Of a stretch of 64,000 nucleotides of DNA, positions 16,562 through 24,191 are shown piece by piece. A model generated the notes under the pieces. It was not told the DNA's origin. It worked only from the letters and a program-made list of their open reading frames with translations, and did no database searches. Each line of letters begins with the position of its first letter. Position 1 is the first letter of the stretch. This DNA comes from Bacteriovoracaceae bacterium. Lineage in GTDB: Bacteria > Bdellovibrionota > Bacteriovoracia > Bacteriovoracales > Bacteriovoracaceae. The position numbers and the translations under genes were made by a program. The stretch spans positions 1 to 64,000 of the forward strand of contig JAOARC010000034.1 of NCBI GenBank assembly GCA_025210745.1. Reading direction: 5' to 3'.

Positions 16562-16784
16562 AGGTAACTCCTTGTTTTAATTTAACTTTTTTACCATAAA
16601 CTCTTTTCTCACTTAAATCTAAAGATTCACCAGTCATCTTTTCTGTAAATATTGTTAGGTTTGCTGATCCTTGAGCGGCTTGTTTGGCAGCAACAAGTTT
16701 AAACTCAGCAGCTACCAATGTAATACCACTTCCTAAAGTGATAACAAAAATAAATTCATAAATTGCAGATATAATATTATTCAT
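16554..16784 (-). CDS. Small membrane protein upstream of resolvase
   Basis: 76 aa. Residues about 8-28 form one transmembrane segment (AIYEFIFVITLGSGITLVAA); the rest is soluble and polar, with an alanine-rich stretch after the membrane span. AGGAGAC precedes the ATG. It lies 12 bp after the XRE gene and overlaps the resolvase, so the three form one leftward transcription unit. Family not recognised. Confidence 0.55.
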   Translation of the reverse strand: MNNIISAIYEFIFVITLGSGITLVAAEFKLVAAKQAAQGSANLTIFTEKMTGESLDLSEKRVYGKKVKLKQGVTYK

Positions 16785-16796
16785 AAAAAAGTCTCC

Positions 16797-17138
16797 TTAG
16801 TTTTTAATAAGTTGTTGCGTAATTGCTATTAGGGTTTCAGTTTGTGGTTCAGTTAGCTTTTGTAGTAACTGAGACATGATTTCTTTATTAGGCGCTTTAT
16901 AATTTATTACAGCTTTTTCAAATTCAGCTAATGAGGTATTATAAATATCTAATAACTCATGAAGTTTATTGTCGGTAGGGGGATTAGCTCTTCCATTTTC
17001 AATCTGTGAAATATAGCTATCAGACTTATTGATAAGCGTAGCAACAGCAAACATTGAAAGCTTATTTTTTTGACGAAGTTTCTTTAGAACTTTTGCTTCA
17101 TTAGACATTTTTACAACCTCGCAGCGCTTCTTTTTCAT
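16797..17138 (-). CDS. XRE-family HTH regulator (113 aa)
   Basis: Starts at ATG 17138, 7 bp after GGAGAA; an ATG ten codons later (17108) is possible. The HTH spans residues about 13-68: LKKLRQKNKLSMFAVATLIN, KSDSYISQIENGRANPPT, LHELLDIYNTSL. The C-terminal 45 residues are helical (MSQLLQKLTEPQTETLIAI). A truncated second copy of this gene lies at 122-243. Three TTGTTCTCCA sites lie around its promoter, one covering its own ribosome site, which suggests autorepression. First gene of the leftward unit ending in the resolvase. Confidence 0.85.
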   Translation of the reverse strand: MKKKRCEVVKMSNEAKVLKKLRQKNKLSMFAVATLINKSDSYISQIENGRANPPTDNKLHELLDIYNTSLAEFEKAVINYKAPNKEIMSQLLQKLTEPQTETLIAITQQLIKN

Positions 17139-17140
17139 TT

Positions 17141-17297
17141 TTGTTCTCCACACTAATAAAATTGTTCTCCAAAATTGTTGTCTCATGATCGTTACATAAA
17201 TTTGAATTTCTCTGATGTTTTGGATTTTTTGGAGCTGTCCAAGTACCTAAAATATCAGGAAAAAATTCTCTTGCCTCATGAGAAAATTGGAGAACAA
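17141..17297. promoter_or_regulatory. Three TTGTTCTCCA sites at XRE promoter
   Basis: The 10-mer occurs at 17141-17150 and 17162-17171 (21 bp apart, two helical turns, same orientation) and inverted at 17288-17297. The first covers the ribosome binding site of the XRE gene. An arrangement typical of operators allowing cooperative binding and looping; the regulator is presumably the adjacent XRE protein. Confidence 0.55.
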
Positions 17298-17393
17298 AAG
17301 TTTCATCGCTGTCTAGTATGCCCCGCCATTTATCAAGCTATTCGAGCCAACTTTAGCCTTTTTTTGTTTGTAATCTTCTTTTGTGTAACCTAA
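17175..17393 (+). CDS. Possible small gene or relic divergent from XRE
   Basis: An open frame of 72 codons starting at TTG. Its middle reads like real protein (LELSKYLKYQEKILLPHEKI, then CLVCPAIYQAIRANFS), but the last dozen residues are low-complexity hydrophobic and there is no ribosome site. It contains the inverted TTGTTCTCCA site. In the duplicate at 122-434 most of it is deleted. No family recognised; may be a gene fragment. Confidence 0.25.
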   Translation: MLSHDRYINLNFSDVLDFLELSKYLKYQEKILLPHEKIGEQKFHRCLVCPAIYQAIRANFSLFLFVIFFCVT

Positions 17394-17497
17394 TAATAGA
17401 TTTCAGGATTATCTCCTGCGACTTCTTAACTTAATAATTTGATCCATTTTTTTAGATGAGATCCTTTCTGAGCATTCAAAACCATCTGAAAGCTAGA

Positions 17498-17635
17498 TTT
17501 TCTGTAAAAGATATATGATGTCTTTTTAAACATCAGTAAATAGAGGGTTTGTTGCGATGCAGCTCAGGTCGATGTAAATTATAAAAAAGTGTAGAAATGA
17601 AAGGCAAGAGTCACAAGATAGATATTTGATTTATG
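17498..17635 (+). repeat. Leader repeat, copy 3
   Basis: Gap-free 138 bp match to 9651-9788, including the TGATGT / ACATCA hairpin at 17516-17535. It ends 23 bp before the start of the secreted gene at 17659, mirroring the arrangement at 9813. Confidence 0.85.
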
Positions 17636-17658
17636 AACAGAGGCTCGAGGAGAAAGTT

Positions 17659-18111
17659 ATGAAAAAATTAATATTATTGCTGTCAGCTCTTTTTAGCTTA
17701 AGTGTACTTGCTGACTCTATGTTTTACTTTCCTGGTACAGCACCTCAGTATAATGTAAATTTGGAATTACATGATGTGCCTCAAGGCTCTGAACCTGATT
17801 TTGAAAAGAGTATCCTGAAAAAATTAAGTAAAAAAAGAATCAGAGTAAATAGTGGTTATCATCCAATGGCGACCCTAAGCTATGAGTATGAAATATCAGA
17901 TCAGTTTTTGGTTAAAATGAGTATAAAGATCATTATTGAAGATACTAAAGAGGTTGTAGTGAAGGTTATTAAATGCAGTGCCTCGAATCTTTTTACTTAT
18001 GAGTATGCCAAAATCGGAAAGAAATGTTCTCGAAAATTAGCTAAAGAAGTTAAGCAAGTATTAAAAGCTAAAGTTGAGCCTATTTACTATGGTAATTGGA
18101 GTGATAGTTAA
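17659..18111 (+). CDS. Small secreted protein, unknown function (150 aa)
   Basis: Start at ATG 17659 behind GAGGAGAAAGTT; the frame opens earlier (17626) but the signal peptide MKKLILLLSALFSLSVLA begins here. Mature part about 130 aa, basic, with Cys at IKCSASN and KKCSRK and aromatic-rich ends (MFYFPGTAPQYN, YYGNWSDS). No family recognised. Same duplicated leader as the gene at 9813, although the two proteins do not look alike. Predicted periplasmic or exported. Confidence 0.7.
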   Translation: MKKLILLLSALFSLSVLADSMFYFPGTAPQYNVNLELHDVPQGSEPDFEKSILKKLSKKRIRVNSGYHPMATLSYEYEISDQFLVKMSIKIIIEDTKEVVVKVIKCSASNLFTYEYAKIGKKCSRKLAKEVKQVLKAKVEPIYYGNWSDS

Positions 18112-18164
18112 TCAAAGTCTAAACTAAAACTTAAATGGTTTATGATTTTGAATGTGGAGAAAAA

Positions 18165-18533
18165 ATGAAAAAAATATTAATCGTACTTTTAACTTTAGTC
18201 AGTCTTTGCTCTGTTGCAAGCGACAGATGTGATATATCTGTATCTAGTTGGATGTTTGATCTTATGAGTAAAAAGCATCAAAAAAAGGCATTAAGGTTAC
18301 TAGATCACAAAGGATATCAATTTGTTGGCCTTAGAGCAGATGATTTTAATGATACATCTGAGTTACATATTAAATTTTATGGAATTGAGGCTATTTTAAC
18401 TGCACATGCTGGAATTGATTTGGTTTTTGGAGATGAGTTAATTCAACCTCTTGATCAAGAATTTGCTTTTAGCTCCCCATCTAAAGCTCTTTTAAATGGG
18501 TTTAAAGAGTTAAAGTACTGTGATGATTTGTAG
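18165..18533 (+). CDS. Small secreted protein, unknown function (122 aa)
   Basis: ATG 18165 follows TGTGGAGAAAAA. Signal peptide MKKILIVLLTLVSLCSVAS, then a compact mature domain of about 100 residues beginning DRCDISVSSWMFDLM and ending LKYCDDL, with one Cys at each end that could pair. No family recognised. 53 bp after the preceding secreted gene, same direction, probably co-transcribed. Confidence 0.7.
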   Translation: MKKILIVLLTLVSLCSVASDRCDISVSSWMFDLMSKKHQKKALRLLDHKGYQFVGLRADDFNDTSELHIKFYGIEAILTAHAGIDLVFGDELIQPLDQEFAFSSPSKALLNGFKELKYCDDL

Positions 18534-18597
18534 GGGATTGAAATATATTATCTTCTAAATAACGTATAAAAATATTTTGTATTAAAAAGGAATTATA

Positions 18598-19320
18598 GTG
18601 AAAAAAACTTTTATGATTATGACTCTATTTATTTTTACTTGCAACCAGCTTATGGCATATACACCTCAGTGCAATACAGAAGAAGGTGCCTTAGAAACAA
18701 TTTTGAATAATAAAAAACACAAAATAAAGCCTTTGAGAAAAAAAAGGTTGATAAAAAAAATAGAAAAAGAACTTAACAAAACAACTCTTCTTAGTATAGA
18801 TGAACAAGAGAATCTTGCAAGAAAGAACTTTTATAAGAGTTATGACAGAGTTGAAAAAACAATTAAGAAAATACTAAAAAAAAGAATTCTTCTAAGCAAA
18901 CTTGCTAGAAAAATGAAACTTTCCTATCTAGAAGCAAAAAGCCAGTTTCAAGAAGTACTTACAAACAGATATAAGAAAGAAAGTTATAAAAAATATATTG
19001 AAGAAATTAATAGTTTTGGTTCTTATGAAAAATATTTACAAAATCAAATAGATATATTAACCCAAGAAAATCTAGTGACTAGTACTAAGCATATGAAAAA
19101 TAGATCTCCAGCATCAGTAAAGGGGACAGTTAAGGACTTCTTTACATATATGCTCTTTATCACTCTTTATTTATCGCCTCTCGTTTTTGTAACTTGTTTG
19201 ATTTTAGCTGTTTTTGGAGTTTCTGTAGCAGCTCCTATTTTTATTGCCTCCGGAGTTTTAGCTCCTGTTGGAATTCTCTTTTTTCTTGTAGCCGTTGGTA
19301 TGGGGTCTATTGTAGGGTAG
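18598..19320 (+). CDS. Exported protein with C-terminal membrane hairpin
   Basis: 240 aa starting at GTG (AAAAAGGAATTATA upstream). Signal peptide or membrane anchor, residues 1-20 (ending LMA), then about 150 strongly basic, helical residues likely to form coiled coils (IKKIEKELNK, VEKTIKKILKKR), and two hydrophobic helices at about 185-238 (LYLSPLVFVTCLILAVFG, VLAPVGILFFLVAVG). The topology suggests a membrane-anchored periplasmic coil. Family unknown. Last gene before a strong terminator. Confidence 0.65.
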   Translation: MKKTFMIMTLFIFTCNQLMAYTPQCNTEEGALETILNNKKHKIKPLRKKRLIKKIEKELNKTTLLSIDEQENLARKNFYKSYDRVEKTIKKILKKRILLSKLARKMKLSYLEAKSQFQEVLTNRYKKESYKKYIEEINSFGSYEKYLQNQIDILTQENLVTSTKHMKNRSPASVKGTVKDFFTYMLFITLYLSPLVFVTCLILAVFGVSVAAPIFIASGVLAPVGILFFLVAVGMGSIVG

Positions 19321-19359
19321 TACTTTTTGATTAAAAAAATAGTAGATAGTATAAACCAT

Positions 19360-19410
19360 AACTTGAGTATTATATAGACTAGGATACTAAGCTTATATAA
19401 TACTCAAGTT
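19360..19410. terminator. Long bidirectional hairpin terminator
   Basis: A 17 bp perfect inverted repeat (arms 19360-19376 and 19394-19410, AACTTGAGTATTATATA) with a 17-base loop, lying between genes that converge here (stops at 19320 and 19417). Confidence 0.75.
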
Positions 19411-19416
19411 TTATAA

Positions 19417-19770
19417 TTATTTATTTAAAGGAATTAGTTCGTTACATCCTCTTGATAAAGATCTCGAGCCAATATAGCTTTTTTCAACTTCTGTAGATTT
19501 GTTATAAATACTAACAATAAGACGATCCTGGATATCAATAAAAAGAGTGATACTGTGAGTAAGAATTCCTCTAGAATTAGATATGTTATAAGTGGATAGA
19601 CCATCATTAAGATCATCTATAAATGGATAAGAACTTCCTTCTTGCGAAGAATCATACATAGCATAAGAGTTTACTGATTTAATATCATTTAGTTGAATTG
19701 TACCTCCCGCGCAAGCAAATAAATTAAAAGAAAAAAGTGATGTTAATGCAATTGCAATTAAAGTTTTCAT
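19417..19770 (-). CDS. Small putative lipoprotein (117 aa)
   Basis: The N-terminus MKTLIAIALTSLFSFNLFAC contains a lipobox-like LFAC followed by AGG, so it may be lipid-anchored; otherwise it is a plain secreted protein. AGGAG precedes the start. The mature part is Ser/Asn/Tyr-rich with a second Cys near the C-terminus (SRGCNEL). Not recognised. Convergent with the gene before it; the 212 bp upstream gap (19771-19982) is very AT-rich and presumably holds two divergent promoters. Confidence 0.65.
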   Translation of the reverse strand: MKTLIAIALTSLFSFNLFACAGGTIQLNDIKSVNSYAMYDSSQEGSSYPFIDDLNDGLSTYNISNSRGILTHSITLFIDIQDRLIVSIYNKSTEVEKSYIGSRSLSRGCNELIPLNK

Positions 19771-20000
19771 TTTTAGACTCCTTATTTTGTCATATAATTG
19801 ATAGAGTTCAATGCTAACATTGAAGATTTTTTTTTGAATGTTATGTATAAAAAATATATTTATCTTTTTTAGTTAAGTATATGATTCTTATATTTTTATG
19901 TTTTTTGTATGAAAGAGAGCTCTTTTTTTATTTAAGCTTATTTTTTTTCCTATTTTAATTTAAAAAGTTATATAAATATTTTTTGTTAGGAGTTGTCATT

Positions 20001-20381
20001 ATGAAAAAAATTGTCGCAATTATTTTTTGTATATTAAATATTAATACTTATGCTTCCTCCAAGGAATATCAGTGCCAAGCTATTTTTGATCCTAGTGATA
20101 TATTATTTGAGTTAAACTTTAATAATAAAATAGACTATATAAAAAATGTTTCTTGGGAAAATGTATTTGTTGCTGCAAATGGTGATGCTAGTGTGAAATT
20201 CAGTAAATCTTGGGTGGAATATACTTTTGTTTCTAACATCACAAAAGATATCTTTCATTTACGTCTTGTTCGAACAGAGCTAAAAAAACTCAAAGAAAGT
20301 AAGAGCTTCAAAGCAAAGGCCTATACAACAAATAGTAGAGGTTTTCTTTATTCAACAGTTAATACAGTTAAGTGCCAATAG
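20001..20381 (+). CDS. Small secreted protein, unknown function (126 aa)
   Basis: ATG 20001 is 8 bp after AGGAG; an upstream in-frame start (19983) is less likely. Signal peptide MKKIVAIIFCILNINTYAS, mature part with two Cys (EYQCQAIF near the start, TVKCQ at the very end), which could form one disulfide closing a beta-domain. Resembles in layout the next gene (TYVCVAKKG ... NLKCEI). Followed by a textbook terminator, so it is monocistronic. Confidence 0.7.
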   Translation: MKKIVAIIFCILNINTYASSKEYQCQAIFDPSDILFELNFNNKIDYIKNVSWENVFVAANGDASVKFSKSWVEYTFVSNITKDIFHLRLVRTELKKLKESKSFKAKAYTTNSRGFLYSTVNTVKCQ

Positions 20382-20413
20382 TAATTATAGTGCACTTAAG
20401 GTTAAGTTCTAAG

Positions 20414-20441
20414 AAGGGAGTAATTCGTTACTCCCTTTTTT
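20414..20441 (+). terminator. Rho-independent terminator with TTCG tetraloop
   Basis: Stem AAGGGAGTAA / TTACTCCCTT closed by TTCG and followed by a T-run, 32 bp after the stop at 20381. Confidence 0.88.
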
Positions 20442-20534
20442 ATTATGTACTTTTTACTCATAATCTTATTTTTTTTAATAAATAGAACCTTCTGTATATA
20501 TAAGTTTTTAAAGTAAACTTCTTGGAGGTAAATT

Positions 20535-20927
20535 ATGAAGAGTTTAGTACTATTATTTTTATTTGGAACTATTGTTGCACAAGCAAGTACTTATGTTTGT
20601 GTTGCAAAGAAGGGCGAGGCTATGAAAGATGCAGCTTTTGCTATTTCATTAGAATCTTCACCTGTTATTTTACAAGGTAGTAAGTCAGATTATTTAGATG
20701 ATAATTCTAAATTTGAAGGTCTTGGATTAACTGATATTTTTGAAATGTATGAAACGAATAAAATATCTCTTTATGGTTTACTATATAATGCAATTGAATA
20801 TGATTTTGTGTTGCAGACAAAAAATAAAGAAATATCTGGTGTTGTAAAAATGAGTTCTGAAGGAGAAACAGAAATCATTAATTTAAAATGTGAAATAAAT
20901 AAAAACTTAGAGATGATTAAGCTTTAG
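20535..20927 (+). CDS. Small secreted protein, unknown function (130 aa)
   Basis: Signal peptide MKSLVLLFLFGTIVAQAS, ribosome site TGGAGG. Mature domain starts TYVCVAKKGEAM and has a second Cys near the end (LKCEIN), the same spacing of one Cys at each end as in the gene at 20001. No family recognised. 15 bp before the next secreted gene, so the two form a small operon. Exported or periplasmic. Confidence 0.7.
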   Translation: MKSLVLLFLFGTIVAQASTYVCVAKKGEAMKDAAFAISLESSPVILQGSKSDYLDDNSKFEGLGLTDIFEMYETNKISLYGLLYNAIEYDFVLQTKNKEISGVVKMSSEGETEIINLKCEINKNLEMIKL

Positions 20928-20942
20928 AATCAAGAGGTTATT

Positions 20943-21431
20943 ATGAGAATATTAAATGTATTGTTGGTATTAGGCATTTTTTTTAATATCGCCCAGGCAA
21001 ATGAAAAAGAAGTTTGTGGAAAATTAAAAAATAAAGTCGAAAGTATTGCTGTTGATATAACCTCTAGTTTAGGACAAGAAGATTTAGAAAAATATAATTC
21101 TTTATTTATTGATAATAAAATTGTTTTTGATAAGAAGATTGATTCTTTTTGTTTGAAATGGAGATTTAGTTATGTCGCTTTGGAACTTATAAGTAATAAG
21201 CAAGTTGTTTTTCAGGCGACCAGTGAAGCAAGAGCAATTAGAGTTATAGGTGGTTATGAAATAGCTTTACAAAACTTTACAAAAGGGTTTTCCATACTTT
21301 TTGATGGGAAATTAACTGCGACAAAAAATATTTTTAAGAATTGGTATTATGGAGTGTCATTAGTAAACAAAAGAGCTATTTTGAGAAAAAGACCATTTAA
21401 AAATGGATTGTATAAGATTGAGTTTATTTAA
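20943..21431 (+). CDS. Small secreted protein, unknown function (162 aa)
   Basis: Signal peptide of about 19 residues (ending IAQA), mature part with Cys at EVCGKL and SFCLKW. The sequence alternates polar and hydrophobic residues, suggesting a beta-domain. No recognised family. Second gene of a two-gene unit with 20535-20927, followed by a strong terminator. Confidence 0.7.
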   Translation: MRILNVLLVLGIFFNIAQANEKEVCGKLKNKVESIAVDITSSLGQEDLEKYNSLFIDNKIVFDKKIDSFCLKWRFSYVALELISNKQVVFQATSEARAIRVIGGYEIALQNFTKGFSILFDGKLTATKNIFKNWYYGVSLVNKRAILRKRPFKNGLYKIEFI

Positions 21432-21459
21432 TATTATTTACATATTTTTACTTAAAGAA

Positions 21460-21489
21460 ATAAGGCCATGATTAAAATCATGGCCTTAT
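21460..21489 (+). terminator. Strong hairpin terminator
   Basis: A 13 bp perfect stem ATAAGGCCATGAT / ATCATGGCCTTAT with a 4-base loop and trailing TTTATG, 28 bp after the stop at 21431. It marks the right edge of the secreted-orphan island. Confidence 0.8.
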
Positions 21490-21531
21490 TTATGTTATTT
21501 TAGTCATAGTTAATTGTATTAAGGAAGATTG

Positions 21532-22026
21532 ATGAGCGATAATATTAAAACTGAAATAAAAAGAATCAATGGTTATCTTAAAGAGATTACTACATTTTTA
21601 GATTCTTCAGGAAGACCGATTTCTCAGGTCATTAATCCTATAATGACCGAATTAAAACCCAGAGATATTTTACAAATATTTATTGGAACAATGATCTTTG
21701 GAGCACCTCTTTGTTATACAGAAGAGGTTTGGAATCTTAGTCTTAATATGAGTTTATTACAAACTATTCAGTTAAACTTTTTTGGATCTTTTTTGCTATC
21801 ATTATTTATTTACCTTAATTTTTATAGATATCGTTTAAAAGGAAATATTGTTAACTACCTTAAAAGAGTTTTGGCTGTATATGCTATATGTTTTACAACG
21901 ATAGGAATATACTTATCTTTGCTTGGAAAATTACCTGTTGGTGAAATATATATTTGTTTTAATAGAATAACACTAATTGGTATTCCTAGTTTATTTAGTG
22001 CAGCTATTAGTGATATGTTAAAATAA
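21532..22026 (+). CDS. Integral membrane protein, DUF2391/TIGR02587-like
   Basis: 164 aa from ATG 21532 (AGGAAG upstream). A cytoplasmic stretch of about 45 residues (SDNIKTEIKRINGYLKEIT) is followed by four hydrophobic segments. The sequence ELKPRDILQIFIGTMIFGAP followed by LCYTEEVWNL resembles the DUF2391 family of small membrane proteins, whose function is unknown. Stop abuts the convergent stop at 22027. The family assignment is from memory of the motif. Confidence 0.6.
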   Translation: MSDNIKTEIKRINGYLKEITTFLDSSGRPISQVINPIMTELKPRDILQIFIGTMIFGAPLCYTEEVWNLSLNMSLLQTIQLNFFGSFLLSLFIYLNFYRYRLKGNIVNYLKRVLAVYAICFTTIGIYLSLLGKLPVGEIYICFNRITLIGIPSLFSAAISDMLK

Positions 22027-22416
22027 TCATCGATGCCAAAAATAACCTGCTACCCAAACAAAGCTAATTATAATGTGAGAGTATCTTAAAAAATCAATAT
22101 AAGAAGGGTTTATCTGTAAAAGATACCCTCCAAAGGTCATAAGGATAAATAAAATAAGAATCGTGATCCCTGAACTTCTTTTATATTTAAACTTTAGCTT
22201 TTCTAGAATATGTGCTTTTAAAAGATATCCTAAGCTTATAGTGAGAAAGGGGACCGTTATAATATGAAGATGAAGAGCAATACTTGTAAAAGGATGAGGT
22301 CTTACTCCGTAAGCAGTTTCTATTTTAAAAAAATATTTTAATATAAAATATACTAAACCAATAATAAATATAATAATATTAGTGTAATCAAATATTTTTC
22401 TTTCTGTTTTTGTCAT
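22027..22416 (-). CDS. Four-helix membrane protein of a flavin/redox operon
   Basis: 129 aa, about four transmembrane helices with several His residues in or near them (HPFTSIALHLHIITVPF, YSHIIISF, WHR at the end), the pattern of small cytochrome b-like or DUF4405-like membrane proteins that can bind haem. It overlaps the upstream FMN-binding protein gene by 29 bp. Together they suggest electron transfer from the inner membrane to a periplasmic flavoprotein. Haem binding is inference. Confidence 0.6.
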   Translation of the reverse strand: MTKTERKIFDYTNIIIFIIGLVYFILKYFFKIETAYGVRPHPFTSIALHLHIITVPFLTISLGYLLKAHILEKLKFKYKRSSGITILILFILMTFGGYLLQINPSYIDFLRYSHIIISFVWVAGYFWHR

Positions 22417-22888
22417 GACTTATATTATCAATAACTAAGTACTTTCTAACAAGTTTTTTTATAGAGTTTTCGCTAATTGTTGCACCTGTAAGAGTATCAA
22501 CTTCATATGGAGTCTCTAAGAACTGATCTAACCATTTTTGAGGAGGAAGATATTCTTTTGGCTCCATAAAAGAGGCTATTTTTAAAAAGAGAACTTTATT
22601 GTTTTGAACTTCTGTAATAACTGTTTGGTTTAGAGTTCTTACAACGTTAGAGTCGATATAAATACGACTTTTATTACATGGATTGTTATATCTTAAAATA
22701 AGAGCAGAAGCATGTTCGTTAATTTTCTGCTTTATTTTATTGACCTGTTTTTTTGTTAAATAAACATTTTCTTTAGTCAGCTTACAACGAGTATACTTTT
22801 TGACTAAAATGTCTTGGTAGTTCTGATTAGTAAAAGCAAAAAGGTTTTTGTTTACAAGAAAACTAAACAGAGTAAGACTAATAAACAA
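22388..22888 (-). CDS. Periplasmic FMN-binding domain protein
   Basis: 166 aa with an N-terminal hydrophobic signal (MFISLTLFSFLVNKNLFAF). Residues about 128-142 read VDTLTGATISENS, matching the (S/T)GAT-x-(S/T) motif where FMN is attached covalently to Thr in NqrC/RnfG-type FMN-binding domains. Two Cys (TRCKLTKE, NPCNKS). It overlaps the porin gene upstream by 11 bp and the membrane protein gene downstream by 29 bp, so all three are coupled. Likely role: periplasmic electron carrier. Confidence 0.75.
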   Translation of the reverse strand: MFISLTLFSFLVNKNLFAFTNQNYQDILVKKYTRCKLTKENVYLTKKQVNKIKQKINEHASALILRYNNPCNKSRIYIDSNVVRTLNQTVITEVQNNKVLFLKIASFMEPKEYLPPQKWLDQFLETPYEVDTLTGATISENSIKKLVRKYLVIDNISHDKNRKKNI

Positions 22889-24098
22889 ATCCTACTCCAA
22901 CGTTAACTTCATTTATTCCCTTATTTGCTTTGTCTTTTTTAATCGTATAATCAGCCTTGAAAATAATTTGACTAATGGGTAAGTAGGCCAAGCCAAGTAC
23001 CGTATTTGTTTTTTCGAGACTTTTTTGTTCTATTAGAACATTCTTGTCAAAACTTTCATTTAAGTTGTATTGAGAGTACCTTACAAATGGTCTTAAAATT
23101 TCACTTTTATCAAGTTCGATATCATATTCAAATTCAGTATAAAAGCCACTCATCTTTTCAACAATATCATTTGTATTCTTTTTATTCCATTGATCAGAAT
23201 TCGTGAAATCAATCATCGTATATAGGAATTTAAATCCAAAAGCCTTCTTTTTGTATCTTCCATGAACTTCATAAATATTCATATTAAGATTTTCGTTACT
23301 TGTTATAGATGATGCTTGACCTGTAAATAGAGATCCTCCTAGAGATGAGTATGTATTAAAATTGTAATTACCATTTAAGAGGTATACTTTTGTGCTAGCA
23401 TCTTCATTCACACCACCTTTTTTTCTTCCTTTTCTTATACCTTTTGATTGGTTACTTGCGATACTATCAGCATCTGGCCCATTAAAAATAAAGGCTTTAT
23501 AATCAAAGCTTCCAAAACTACCAAAGGCTCCAATCCCAACTTCTCTCCAAGTTGTAGGGATGAGATATTGTTCTATATCTGGCCTATTTACAGAGTTGAA
23601 AAATATTGGCTCATGTAACTCATTAGTCAAACCTATAGGCATAAGAGATAGACCAAACCTAAAGTTTAAAATATCACTTTTTAAATAATCAATATAAAGA
23701 AACTCTGTATAAACTTCGTCAACGTGCTCTATTTCTATTTCTGAGTTGAGAATCCATTTATCATTGTATTTATATCCAAGATAAATAATATTTCTTAAAG
23801 CTTCTGTTTTTGGTGTACCATTTGAGCCAGTCTCATTATTATCTTGATCTTGACTTGCTTTATCATTGAATACAATTTCTCCATAACCTCCTATCGAAAG
23901 CCCTTTGGGTACAAAGTAAACTTTAGATGCTGAAGATCCTAATCCATAGACGCTTTGGTTACTAGATCCCATTTGAAGTTGAGATGCTTTTAGAGCATTG
24001 ATCTCATCTGCTAGTATATCAATTTTACGATTAAGTTCATCTATGTCTTGAGCAAAAGATAGCGAGCTTATAAACGTTATTAAAATTATGATTTGTTT
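22878..24098 (-). CDS. Outer-membrane porin-like protein
   Basis: 406 aa from ATG 24098 (AGGAAAATTA upstream; the frame extends to 24143 without a better start). Signal peptide MKQIIILITFISSLSFAQ, a short coiled coil (residues 20-40, DIDELNRKIDILADEINAL), then beta-barrel sequence of the phosphate-selective porin kind (IGGYGEIVFND, FRFGLSLMPIGLTNELHEP) ending in a Tyr (VGVGFVY) as expected for barrel insertion. First gene of the operon with the FMN-binding protein. Substrate unknown. Divergent from the K+ channel gene. Confidence 0.78.
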   Translation of the reverse strand, partial: KQIIILITFISSLSFAQDIDELNRKIDILADEINALKASQLQMGSSNQSVYGLGSSASKVYFVPKGLSIGGYGEIVFNDKASQDQDNNETGSNGTPKTEALRNIIYLGYKYNDKWILNSEIEIEHVDEVYTEFLYIDYLKSDILNFRFGLSLMPIGLTNELHEPIFFNSVNRPDIEQYLIPTTWREVGIGAFGSFGSFDYKAFIFNGPDADSIASNQSKGIRKGRKKGGVNEDASTKVYLLNGNYNFNTYSSLGGSLFTGQASSITSNENLNMNIYEVHGRYKKKAFGFKFLYTMIDFTNSDQWNKKNTNDIVEKMSGFYTEFEYDIELDKSEILRPFVRYSQYNLNESFDKNVLIEQKSLEKTNTVLGLAYLPISQIIFKADYTIKKDKANKGINEVNVGVGFVY

Positions 24099-24170
24099 CA
24101 TTAATTTTCCTTTCATTATAGATTTATTTGGTGATATTTGCATACAGTTGTTTGGTATGTCAAACTTAAG

Positions 24171-24184
24171 TGTACAGCTATATC
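24171..24184 (+). promoter_or_regulatory. TGTACAG box and -10-like element before K+ channel
   Basis: TGTACAG at 24171-24177 is followed immediately by a possible -10 TATATC (24179-24184), 7 bp before the preferred ATG at 24192. A related CATACAGTTGTT lies at 24141-24152. The same boxes occur upstream of the CarH-like gene. If this promoter is used the transcript has almost no leader. Confidence 0.4.
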
Positions 24185-24191
24185 TTCCGAA

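Larger units (their letters stand above)
16960..17494. repeat. Dispersed repeat copy 3, intact form
   Basis: Carries the 5' two-thirds of the XRE gene, its promoter and the sequence up to the next leader. Copy 1 (122-434) is 313 bp, this copy 535 bp; the difference of 222 bp equals the distance between AAGTTTC at 17076-17082 and AAGTTTC at 17298-17304. Confidence 0.85.

Noticed and set aside
18598..19320. C-terminal hydrophobic hairpin as a pore-forming toxin or holin
   Set aside because: Two hydrophobic helices after a basic coiled coil are not enough evidence; no immunity or lysis genes are adjacent.
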